From contig SAQL01000043.1 in the NCBI GenBank assembly GCA_004020645.1, positions 1-42,898 of the forward strand: a stretch of 42,898 nucleotides of DNA, read 5' to 3'. Every line of letters begins with the position of its first letter. Position 1 is the stretch's first letter. The position numbers and the translations under genes were made by a program. Shown here one piece after another: positions 7,929-15,613 of this stretch. This DNA comes from Mesorhizobium sp. GTDB taxonomy: Bacteria > Pseudomonadota > Alphaproteobacteria > Rhizobiales > Rhizobiaceae. The notes under the pieces were generated by a model. The model worked only from the letters and a program-made list of their open reading frames with translations. It did no database searches and was not told the DNA's origin.

Positions 7929-8553
7929 ATGAACATGAAACTATACTACAGTCCGCTTGCCTGCAGTCTTGCCGATCACATCGCCCTACTCGAGGCTGGC
8001 GCGCCATTCGAGCGGGAGAGCGTCAACCTGAAGACCAAGCGGACGGCATCGGGGGCCGATTTCAACGCTGTAACGCGAAAGGGCTACGTTCCGGCGCTGG
8101 TGCTGGACAGCGGAGAAATCCTCACAGAGAACATCGCCGTCCTCGATTGGCTCGCCACGGAGTATCCAACGCTCGGTATTCCAGGAAACCTTGGCCGCAC
8201 GCGCGTGCTAGAAGCGCTGGTTTTCATCTCGACCGAGGTGCACCGCAGCTTCAAGCCGATGTGGCATGCAAGCAGCGAAACCCAAAAAGGCACAGGCAAG
8301 AGCGACGATCTCGAAGCTGCTGGACATACTTTCGGAGAGCCTTGCGGGCAACTACCTGTTTGGCGCAACGCCCAGCGTGGCCGACTTTTACCTTTTCGTG
8401 ATGCTGCTATGGGCCGAGCGCTTCGACGTCTCCGTTCCCGCGCAGCTGGTCGCACTGCGTCAGCGCATGGCGAACCGTCCGGCCGTGCAAGAGGCCATGC
8501 GGCATGAGGGGCTGATCTCGGCAAATGACCGCGAAGCCTCCACCGCCGCCTGA
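7929..8553 (+). pseudogene. Glutathione S-transferase with a one-base frameshift
   Basis: The start at 7929 gives a thioredoxin-like GST N-domain: MKLYYSPLACSLADHIALLE, KGYVPALVLDSGEILTENIA (cis-Pro and the ENIA glutathione-contact region) and LDWLATEYP. The all-helical C-domain continues only in the next frame: KAQARATISKLLDILSE, NYLFGATPSVADFYLF and the end at 8553. The shift falls in the A-run 8284-8288; with four instead of five A the reading ETQKAQARAT is restored. As it stands the first frame runs on to 8507 with an unrelated Arg-rich tail. Either a recent inactivation or a base-calling error in a homopolymer; everything else in the gene looks intact. Confidence 0.82.
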
Positions 8554-8598
8554 CGAGGCGATGCCCCCCTCTTCGCAGCCTTCGGCGGTTCCGATCGA

Positions 8599-8808
8599 TT
8601 GGACGCCAATGGGAGCGGCTTGGTGGCTGACCGAGCGCCGGCATCAGAGGTCCAGCACCAGGATGTGCAACTCGGCGAGGCGTTGGAGCTGACCTTCCCA
8701 GCGAGCGATCTGATCGCGGTGTTCGTTCCGGAGCGCCCGCGGAACATCCATCAATCCGACAATTTGCCGGAAGCTGGCCAGCAGCGGGACCATGTCAACA
8801 CTGGATGA
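8599..8808 (+). CDS. Possible small protein or remnant with an ALELTFPASD motif
   Basis: A 69-codon frame from a TTG shows VQLGEALELTFPASDLIAVF, which resembles a short motif (EALExxFPASDP) I recognise from small uncharacterised rhizobial proteins, although the final Pro is replaced here by Leu. There is no convincing ribosome site and the last codons overlap the dehydrogenase remnant start at 8792. It may be a decayed gene. Function unknown. Confidence 0.3.
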   Translation: MDANGSGLVADRAPASEVQHQDVQLGEALELTFPASDLIAVFVPERPRNIHQSDNLPEAGQQRDHVNTG

Positions 8809-8914
8809 CAATGCCGTCATCATAACCGGCGAAAGTTCCGGCATCGGCAGGGCCGCGGTGCCAGGGGTGATCAGCCAGGTGAACGCCGTCGACGGCGGCC
8901 TTGGCCTCACGTGA
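8792..8914 (+). pseudogene. Short-chain dehydrogenase reduced to its two ends by an internal deletion
   Basis: A 40-codon frame starts MSTLDDNAVIITGESSGIGR, the typical SDR N-terminus with the TGxxxGIG cofactor loop, and after about 7 further residues passes into SQVNAVDGGLGLT, the typical SDR C-terminus. The roughly 200 residues normally between them, with the Asn-Ser-Tyr-Lys catalytic set, are gone while the frame is kept. It cannot be an active enzyme. Confidence 0.7.
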
Positions 8915-8956
8915 GCGGCTGACTGAACACCTCTAACGAGATCTTTTTCGTCCGTG

Positions 8957-8982
8957 CCGGCCGGTTCGGTCTCTCCCGGCCG
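8957..8982. terminator. Hairpin between the SDR remnant and the response-regulator operon
   Basis: Arms CGGCCGG (8958-8964) and CCGGCCG (8976-8982) with an 11-base loop; three T follow on the plus strand and an A-rich stretch precedes it. It lies about 70 bases beyond the minus-strand operon end at 9053 and may act for either direction. Confidence 0.4.
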
Positions 8983-9052
8983 TTTCGCCCTTCGCTGGCG
9001 GCGCGCCGTTCGTCAGGCGTGCTAAACCCCGTCGGACGACGCGGGGATCGGC

Positions 9053-9718
9053 TCATGCCACAGTCCTCGCCCCGCCGGCCACGCGCATCGGCGCGGGCAG
9101 AGTTTCCCATGCCCGGATCAACTCACCGATGGAAGCGGCCTCCATCTTGCGCATGACGTTGCCGCGGTGCAGCTTTACCGTCACCTCACTAATGCCGAGG
9201 TCGAAGGCGATCTGCTTGTTGAGGCGCCCGCGCGCCACCTGATGCAAAACCTCGCGCTCGCGTGGCGTCAGCGTCTCAAAGCGTTCGACATTGCGCTTGA
9301 CGACCGCAGCTTCCGCCCGCCGCGCGGCATCCATCGCAATGCCCGCAATAACAGCGTCAAGCAGCGTTTGGTCCCGCACCGGCTTGGTGAGAAAATCCAC
9401 AGCCCCGGCCTTCATCGCCTGGACGGTCATCGGAATGTCGCCATGCCCGGTCAGGAAAATGACTGGCTTGGGGTTGCCGCTTTGGGCCAGATGCCGCTGC
9501 AGATCGAGACCGCTCGCTCCCGGCATGCGCACATCGAGGATCAGACAACCGGCGCTATCCAGTACGTCGGCATCGAGCAATTCGCGCGTCGAGCTGAAAC
9601 AGACATGCTGGAACCCGGCGGAAAGTATCAATTCGGACAGCGCCTCCTGAACAGACGCATCGTCATCCACAATGATAACGAGGGGCTGTTCCGCTTCGCG
9701 ACTGCGCTGCGATGACAT
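9053..9718 (-). CDS. FixJ/NarL-type response regulator (last gene of kinase operon)
   Basis: I start at the ATG at 9718 (MSSQRSREAEQ), preceded by a GGAG; in-frame ATGs up to 9760 would overlap the receiver gene and are possible. The receiver domain (about residues 11-125) has the acidic pocket IIVDDD, phospho-acceptor in LILDVRMPGASGLDL, FLTGHGDIPM and the conserved Lys in LTKPVRDQ. The LuxR-type helix-turn-helix occupies about 150-215 (LTPREREVLHQVARG, GISEVTVKLHRGNVM). These cytoplasmic regulators activate transcription after phosphorylation. It closely resembles the regulator at 22030 (shared AGAVDFLTKPVRDQT), suggesting a paralogous pair. Confidence 0.9.
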   Translation of the reverse strand: MSSQRSREAEQPLVIIVDDDASVQEALSELILSAGFQHVCFSSTRELLDADVLDSAGCLILDVRMPGASGLDLQRHLAQSGNPKPVIFLTGHGDIPMTVQAMKAGAVDFLTKPVRDQTLLDAVIAGIAMDAARRAEAAVVKRNVERFETLTPREREVLHQVARGRLNKQIAFDLGISEVTVKLHRGNVMRKMEAASIGELIRAWETLPAPMRVAGGARTVA

Positions 9719-9749
9719 CGGCGCCCATCTCCGTAAGTGCGGTGGCTGC

Positions 9750-10139
9750 TCAACCCTCATGTTCATCTCCATTTTTCGATTTGCCCAATACATTGCCGAT
9801 GGCTGCCAGCATGACCTTCGCATCGAAGGGCTTACGGAAGCACCCGCTGACGCCCTGGACTCTGTCCGCATCAGCAATCTCGTGGCGCCCGGTGATCAGG
9901 AACACCGGCAGGTCCGGACGCACCTTCTTCACCAGATCACAAAGTTCGAAGCCGTCCATGCCGGGCATCCCGATGTCGGTGATGAGCACGTCAAGGCCGG
10001 ACAGCCCGCTGACGAGCAATGATCGCGCTGACGAGAAGCTGCGGGCCGCATAGCCGGCGGACTCCAGCAGATCCTCCAGCGACTCGAGTAGCCTTGGATC
10101 GTCATCGACAACGGCCACGACAGGTCTTCCCTTGGTCAC
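9750..10139 (-). CDS. Single-domain response regulator (receiver only)
   Basis: 129 residues, all receiver: VAVVDDDPRLLESL, phospho-acceptor in LITDIGMPGMDGFEL, LITGRHEI and Lys in CFRKPFDA. There is no output domain, so it should pass phosphate on or bind a partner, as CheY-like and phosphorelay intermediates do. The GTG start at 10139 overlaps the TGA of the preceding regulator (GTGA), which implies translational coupling. Lying between two FixJ-like regulators downstream of a large kinase, it could be a phosphate sink or shuttle for that kinase; this is inference. Confidence 0.88.
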   Translation of the reverse strand: MTKGRPVVAVVDDDPRLLESLEDLLESAGYAARSFSSARSLLVSGLSGLDVLITDIGMPGMDGFELCDLVKKVRPDLPVFLITGRHEIADADRVQGVSGCFRKPFDAKVMLAAIGNVLGKSKNGDEHEG

Positions 10140-10783
10140 GCCCGGTTCCCTCCCGCTCGGCGCGAGTGGGTGATCGGTATCTCCAGTCGCTGCGCGATAC
10201 GCACGAGATCGGCGAGCGATGACGCCGCCATTTTCTGCATCACGTTCCTTCTATGGATCTGCAGCGTGACCTCGCTGATTCCGAGTTCAGCGGCTGCCTG
10301 TTTGTTGAGAAGGCCGCTCACCACGAGCGGCAGCACCTCGCGTTCGCGCGGCGTCAGGTCGAGATAGCGTTGCTCCAGCGCCACCAGTTCAGCACGCGCG
10401 GACCTCCTTTCCCGATCTTCGGCGAGCGCCGCCTGGATTGCAGCCATGAGATCCGCATCACTGAAAGGCTTGGTGAGAAAGTCCACGGCGCCATGCTTGA
10501 TCGCCTGGACGGAGGACGGGATGTCGCCGTGCCCTGTTATGAAAACGATCGGCGGATGATCTCCCTTTGATATCTGCCTCTGCAGATCCAGGCCGTTGAT
10601 GTCGGGCAGCTCGACGTCGAGGATGAGGCATGCCGGGATGTCCGGCTTGTTTGCACCGATGTATTCGCTGGCCGATCCGAACGCAGCGGCGCGGATGTCG
10701 TGCGAATCCAGCAGCTCGCTCAGCGCCTCCCGCAGGCGCGCATCGTCGTCCACGATGAAGACGATATGGTCATCTGTGGTCAT
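10136..10783 (-). CDS. FixJ/NarL-type response regulator
   Basis: 215 residues with receiver features VFIVDDDARLREAL, phospho-acceptor in LILDVELPDINGLDL, FITGHGDIPS and LTKPFSDAD, then a LuxR-type DNA-binding domain (LTPREREVLPLVVSG, GISEVTLQIHRRNVM). The ATG at 10783 overlaps the TGA of the kinase gene (ATGA), so kinase and regulator are translationally coupled and this is the most likely cognate regulator. It is distinct from the regulator at 9053: VELPD replaces VRMPG and a longer C-terminal tail follows the helix-turn-helix. Confidence 0.92.
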   Translation of the reverse strand: MTTDDHIVFIVDDDARLREALSELLDSHDIRAAAFGSASEYIGANKPDIPACLILDVELPDINGLDLQRQISKGDHPPIVFITGHGDIPSSVQAIKHGAVDFLTKPFSDADLMAAIQAALAEDRERRSARAELVALEQRYLDLTPREREVLPLVVSGLLNKQAAAELGISEVTLQIHRRNVMQKMAASSLADLVRIAQRLEIPITHSRRAGGNRA

Positions 10784-13700
10784 GGCGCCGCTTTCACTTC
10801 AATCGGCAAGGTGAAGACGAACGTCGCCCCCTGTGGTTCGTTGTTCTCCGCCCACAGGCGTCCGCCGTGCGATTCGACGATCGATCGGCAGATCGCGAGC
10901 CCCATGCCCATTCCGTTCCCCTTCGTCGTGAAGAACGGTTCGAATATGTTGTCGGGAAACTCGATCCCCGCGCCACGATCGCTGATCTCCGTCTGAACCA
11001 CATCGCCTATGCGGCGCACACGGACCTCAAGAACCCGGTCGCCCGTGATGGCGTCCATGGCATCCATGCCGTTGCGAATGAGGTTCACCAGAACCTGCTG
11101 GATGTGTATGCGGTCCAGCGCGACGAGCGGCAGGTCGCTTTCGACGTCGATATCCATGCGGACGCGTCGCCGCGCCGCTTCCTCGGCCATGAGGTTGCGC
11201 GCCTCGACGATAACGCCACTGAGCGCCGTAGAACTCCTTGCCTCGCCGGATTGTTTGAACAAAGCGCGGATGCGACTCACGACGTCGGCGGCCGCATTTG
11301 CGTCACGAATAATGCGCTCCACTGTCTTCTGCGCACGCTCGAGATTTGGCGGCTCAGCCATAAGCCATCGCTGGCAGGCATGCGAGTTCGCCACCACGGC
11401 CGCCAGCGGCTGGTTTACTTCGTGCGCGATGGAAGCAGAGAGCTCAGCAAGGCTCGCGGCCTGACTCGCTCGTGCAAGGCTCTCTTGCGCCAGCCGCAGC
11501 TCTTCCTCCGCCCGAACCTCATTTTCAACATCGAGGCAGATGACATTCCACTGCACGATAGTCCCTTCGGTATTGCGCATCGGCGCTGCGCGTGTCTCGA
11601 CCCAGCGATACTCGCCGTCGAACCGCCGCAGGCGGTGCCTGCGCGCATAGGGCTCGCCGGTGGACAACGAATGAGCATATCCTCCCTTGACGCCCGCCAA
11701 GTCATCGGGATGCACACCGGCGTCAAGCGTGCCGGCCAGCCGGGACTTTCCGGTGCCGTCCAATCGCTCAAGCTCATACCCCAGGAACTCGCGGAGCTGC
11801 TGGCTACGATAGACCGGCTCGCCATCCGGGGCCGCGCAATCGATCATCGCCGGCAGCGTTTCAACGAGTTGCCAGAGGAAGCGCTCCCGCTCTTGCAGCG
11901 CTTCCTGAGAAGTCACGAAATCATCGATATCGACATTGGCGCCGAACCACCGGATGATGCGGCCGCTCTCGTCACGGAGTGGTTCAGCACGCCCCTCCGT
12001 CCAGCGGTATGAACCATCCCACCGGCGGTTGCGAAACTTCAGCTCGAACGGTTCGCCCGTGCTGAAGGAATGGGTCAAGGCCTGCAGCAAAGGGGCCCTG
12101 TCTTCTGGATGGACGATGGTCCGGATCGCACTGGGCAGGCCTCCGTCGGCATCAAAATCATCCAGCTTCAGGCCGATATAGTCCATCATCGTTTTGTTGA
12201 TATATGCAGGGTCCCCGCCAGGAGTGACGCACCAGATCTGCACGGGCACGGTGTCGATGAGCTGTTGAAGCTGACGTTCCCGGTCGCGCAGCGCTTCCTG
12301 CGCGCGCATCTCATCGTCGATGTCAATGGAAATGGCATACCATTGCATGATGGCGCCGCTTTGGTCCCGCACCGGTTCCCCGCGGCCGTCCACCCAGCGA
12401 TACGCGCCATCCGCGTGACGCATGCGGTACTTCATGGAGTAGGGCTCCCCGGTGGCGAAGGAGTGGCGGACGGTCTCCAGCAAACGTGCGGCATCTTCCG
12501 GATGGACGAGGGTCGTTATGGCTGCCGCCAGTCGGCTCATGTCCGGCTTGTCCAGTTGGGCCAGGTCGTTCAAGCCGAAGAAGTCGAGCAAGCGCTTGTT
12601 GAAGAAGGTCGGCTCGCCTTTCGGCGTCAGACGCCTGATATGGACGGGAACCATATTTACGAGCTGCGAGAGCTCGCGCTCCCTGTCGCGCAAGGCTTCT
12701 TGCGCACGCACCTCATCATCGATGTCGAGCGAAACGCCGTACCATTCCGCGACCTCACCGTCTTCGTTACGCCGAGGCTCTACCCTGCACTCCGCCCAGC
12801 GGTACGCGCCGTGCTGTTCGCGCCAACGAAATCGCATCGTGGACATGCCACCGGTTTCGAAGCAATTCCGTAGGGTGTTCTGTACCTCGGGAGCATCTTC
12901 GGGATGGATCAGCTCCTGCAGCAGTTGCTCGATGCGCGGCTCTCCGAGAGCTTCGAAATCCGCGATGACGGAGCGGAAATGGTCCTGGTAGCGCTTGTTG
13001 AAGTAAACCGGTCCGCCCGTAGGCTTTGCGCTCCAGATCCGGACTGGTACGGCATCGATCGTCTCCTGAAGCTGCCGCTCGCTCCGCCGCAGCGCCTCTT
13101 CGGCATGCATCTGATCGTCTATGTCGTGACAGAGCCCGTACCACTGGACGATGCGCCCGTCCTGGTCCCTCATCGGCTCGGCGCGGCTCGACATCCAGCG
13201 GTAGACCCCGTCTTGACGGCGCAAGCGATACCGCATCGCAAGGACCTCGCCGGTGGCGAGACAATGGCGGAGCGTGTCCGAGAACGCTGCTCTGTCGTCC
13301 GGATGGACGCCGGCCTCTATCATCGCTGTCATGCGGCTCATGCCCGGCTTGATCGTATCCGCCACGTCCAGGCCGAGAAAATCGACCATGCGCTTGTTGA
13401 AGAAAATCGGCTCGCCGTCGGGCGCGAGACGCCAGACGTGGCTTGGAACCATATCGACAAGCTGCGAAAGCTCCCGCTCCCGGTCGCGCGATGTGACCAG
13501 CGCCAGCTGACGCTGCCGAGATATGGCCGCCACGATGAGCGCCGAAAATGCCGAGATTGCCAGGAAAAGCTGCAGCATGACCTGCCTTTGTCTCTGGAAC
13601 TCGGGAGCGCCGACAAACTGGCTATCTCCAGATATCGTAAGTGTCATCGTGATCAGGGCAAGGAGCGTCAAGGCGACGGCGGCGCCTCTGAACTCGAAGC

Positions 13701-14391
13701 GCGCCGCGGCCCAAAGAAGGGGCGGCATGATGATGTAGGGGGTGGGCAGGTAGACGTCGCTCAAGGAAAGCGCGGCGACCCCCAGGAAGATCAGACCCAG
13801 GACGCTGGCTTCTACCGGCTGCGCGGGAGAGAGTTGGGTTTTGCTGCGCCAATACTGGATCACGACCAGTGCCGGTGGCGCTACGAGCAGGATTCCGGTG
13901 GCGTCTCCAATCCAAAACAGCGGCCATACCGCCGTGAAGGTTTGCGATTCCACGCCAAACCACGCAAGCGTCGCGCTTCCGACCGTCGCGCTGACGAGCG
14001 GCGCAACTCCAGCGCCTAGTACGACGAATGCGAGGACTTCCTGTAAAGTTTCAAGCCGAACCGGACGCCCGCATGCCCGGTTCACAAGCGTTGCGCCGAC
14101 AGCCGCGCCAAGGGCGTTGCCGATATAGATTAGAAAGCCCACAGGCAGCGGACTGTGGAACCACACGAACTGCGCGAACATCTCCGCCAGGCAACCCGCC
14201 AGTATCCACCACGGCCAACTGTAAGGAGAGGTGAGGATGAGCGTCGCGATGAAAACGCCGCCCGGAGGCCAAATGGAAACCGTTATTCCGGGGACGATTG
14301 CGAGCGCCTGGGCGAACCCGCAGCCCAAGACATATGCCGAAAAAAAGAGCCCCAGATGAAGGAATTGCGGGCGCGACCAGACGGACATCAT
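10780..14391 (-). CDS. MASE1 hybrid-free sensor histidine kinase with five PAS domains
   Basis: Start at 14391 because AGGAGA precedes its ATG; 1203 residues. Residues 10-300 form a MASE1-type membrane sensor with many hydrophobic helices. Five consecutive PAS/PAC units follow at about 305-430, 438-563, 570-695, 703-826 and 834-960, each with an (R/E)ERxLxxLxxxxP entry helix, an HP(D/E)D segment, YRW and a closing D(I/V)(D/E)(D/N). The HisKA H-box SASIAHEVNQPLAAVV has His at 990. The ATPase domain shows NLIRNGMDAM, SDRGAGI and GMGMGLAICRSIVESHGG. There is no receiver of its own. It overlaps the next gene by 4 bases and heads an operon with three response regulators. The signal is unknown. Upstream in-frame starts to 14538 are less likely. 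Confidence 0.93.
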   Translation of the reverse strand: MMSVWSRPQFLHLGLFFSAYVLGCGFAQALAIVPGITVSIWPPGGVFIATLILTSPYSWPWWILAGCLAEMFAQFVWFHSPLPVGFLIYIGNALGAAVGATLVNRACGRPVRLETLQEVLAFVVLGAGVAPLVSATVGSATLAWFGVESQTFTAVWPLFWIGDATGILLVAPPALVVIQYWRSKTQLSPAQPVEASVLGLIFLGVAALSLSDVYLPTPYIIMPPLLWAAARFEFRGAAVALTLLALITMTLTISGDSQFVGAPEFQRQRQVMLQLFLAISAFSALIVAAISRQRQLALVTSRDRERELSQLVDMVPSHVWRLAPDGEPIFFNKRMVDFLGLDVADTIKPGMSRMTAMIEAGVHPDDRAAFSDTLRHCLATGEVLAMRYRLRRQDGVYRWMSSRAEPMRDQDGRIVQWYGLCHDIDDQMHAEEALRRSERQLQETIDAVPVRIWSAKPTGGPVYFNKRYQDHFRSVIADFEALGEPRIEQLLQELIHPEDAPEVQNTLRNCFETGGMSTMRFRWREQHGAYRWAECRVEPRRNEDGEVAEWYGVSLDIDDEVRAQEALRDRERELSQLVNMVPVHIRRLTPKGEPTFFNKRLLDFFGLNDLAQLDKPDMSRLAAAITTLVHPEDAARLLETVRHSFATGEPYSMKYRMRHADGAYRWVDGRGEPVRDQSGAIMQWYAISIDIDDEMRAQEALRDRERQLQQLIDTVPVQIWCVTPGGDPAYINKTMMDYIGLKLDDFDADGGLPSAIRTIVHPEDRAPLLQALTHSFSTGEPFELKFRNRRWDGSYRWTEGRAEPLRDESGRIIRWFGANVDIDDFVTSQEALQERERFLWQLVETLPAMIDCAAPDGEPVYRSQQLREFLGYELERLDGTGKSRLAGTLDAGVHPDDLAGVKGGYAHSLSTGEPYARRHRLRRFDGEYRWVETRAAPMRNTEGTIVQWNVICLDVENEVRAEEELRLAQESLARASQAASLAELSASIAHEVNQPLAAVVANSHACQRWLMAEPPNLERAQKTVERIIRDANAAADVVSRIRALFKQSGEARSSTALSGVIVEARNLMAEEAARRRVRMDIDVESDLPLVALDRIHIQQVLVNLIRNGMDAMDAITGDRVLEVRVRRIGDVVQTEISDRGAGIEFPDNIFEPFFTTKGNGMGMGLAICRSIVESHGGRLWAENNEPQGATFVFTLPIEVKAAP

Positions 14392-14695
14392 CGGTTTCTC
14401 CTGCCGGGCAAAGAAGGGCTGGGGATTGTCAACGCTGCGTGTAGCACGTCTCCGCGATATCTGGGCTGGCGAACTCATGATCTCGGCCGGCGAACTCATG
14501 GCCCACTCTAATTCGGCGCCCCCCCGGCTGCACCTCATGGAAATCCATGAGGCGTGGCCGAAGCGTACCTGGCCTAGCCCTCAGGATGATACTGCCTAGA
14601 CCAGCCGAGTGGCGACATGGCCTCTCGCATGATGGCTCGGCCCGGCGCGTCCCGGCATGATTTGCAGGCGATAAACCGCCTTGAAGGAGACATTC

Positions 14696-15217
14696 ATGAA
14701 TATCGCCACCAAACCGACGGCGCAGGCCGGGACCAAGCATGGGCCCCGTGTTAACTGGGCCGAGCAATCTCCGGAACTCGTGAAGAAGTTCACCGGGGTT
14801 GCCACGGCTCTCCGTGCAAGCTCGATCGAGGAGTCCATCCTCAATCTTGTCAATATTCGTGCTTCGCAGCTCAACGGCTGCTCCTTCTGCCTCGATATGC
14901 ACGTCAAGCAGGCAAAGATGCACGGCGAGCGCGAACTGCGCCTCTACCACATGGCCGCCTGGAGGGATTCGACCCTGTTCGCCCCACGCGAGCGCGCCGC
15001 ACTCGCATGGACGGAAGTCCTGACCAAGCTGCCGGACCAGGGCGTTTCCGATGAGATCTATGAGCGCGTCCGCACGCAGCTGTCGGAAAAGGAGATCTCC
15101 GATCTTAGCTTCGCTGTCATGCTGATCAACTCGTGGAACCGCCTCAACGTCGGCTTCAAGACCGTGCCGGGTTCCGCCGATGCAATGTATGGCCTGGACA
15201 AGGCGGGGCTCAATTAG
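14696..15217 (+). CDS. Carboxymuconolactone decarboxylase / AhpD-like family protein
   Basis: ATG at 14696 after AAGGAGA; 173 residues. The redox motif CSFCLDMHVKQA (CxxCxxxH) at about residues 61-68 is the AhpD-type active site, preceded by ILNLVNIRASQLNGC and followed by FAPRERAALAWTEVLTKL, both family hallmarks. Such proteins are cytoplasmic thiol peroxidases or reductants of peroxidases; some are annotated as carboxymuconolactone decarboxylase only by fold. It is transcribed divergently from the five-PAS kinase operon across about 300 bases, which makes it a plausible target of that system. This is inference from position. Confidence 0.92.
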   Translation: MNIATKPTAQAGTKHGPRVNWAEQSPELVKKFTGVATALRASSIEESILNLVNIRASQLNGCSFCLDMHVKQAKMHGERELRLYHMAAWRDSTLFAPRERAALAWTEVLTKLPDQGVSDEIYERVRTQLSEKEISDLSFAVMLINSWNRLNVGFKTVPGSADAMYGLDKAGLN

Positions 15218-15613
15218 CCCGCTACAGACCGGCGGCGCGGCTGTCGCCGTGTCGCCGCTGATCCCTGCCGGTGCGCAATAACCCGCCGGGGACGCGCTAT
15301 CGACAACCATGCGTATCGCCGAATCGCTGCGGCCGGCTTCCGCCGCGTTTGCCGCCACTGCCGGCCAGTGCGCCATTCCCACGCTCATTTCACGACAATC
15401 CGAGAACTCACCCAGGACTTGTCCGGACACTCGCCCTGCGAGCTAGCTCGGCCGTCTCGCGTTTCATTCCATCACGCCGGCCAAATTTCCAAATTCCAAT
15501 GCCAGCTCATCGGCCTCGGGCCCTTGCCCATGTCATGGCTGCCAATCGATCACACCGCACCGCGGGCATCCACGACATGGCTGGCTGGCGAGAATCTTTC
15601 CAGGGGGCGTTTG
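15218..15613. other. 396-bp region between converging genes, no gene seen
   Basis: It separates the AhpD-like gene from the 3' end of the efflux pump gene. GC-rich inverted segments just after 15218 could end transcription, but I see no T-run. Open plus-strand frames here translate to Pro/Arg/Ser-rich shadows that run into the antisense of the pump gene. Confidence 0.4.

Noticed and set aside
10867..12012. Long plus-strand open frames opposite the five-PAS kinase (also 12070-12873 and 12904-14019)
   Set aside because: They are shadows of the kinase gene in GC-rich DNA, with His/Arg/Asp-rich translations and no domain; similar shadows occur opposite the ABC genes.
14438..14500. Short direct repeat (GGCGAACTCATG twice) that would code MSSPAEI and MSSPAQI before the kinase
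   Set aside because: The better ribosome site is at the ATG at 14391; the repeat is short and may be chance or leader sequence, so it was not called as a feature of its own.
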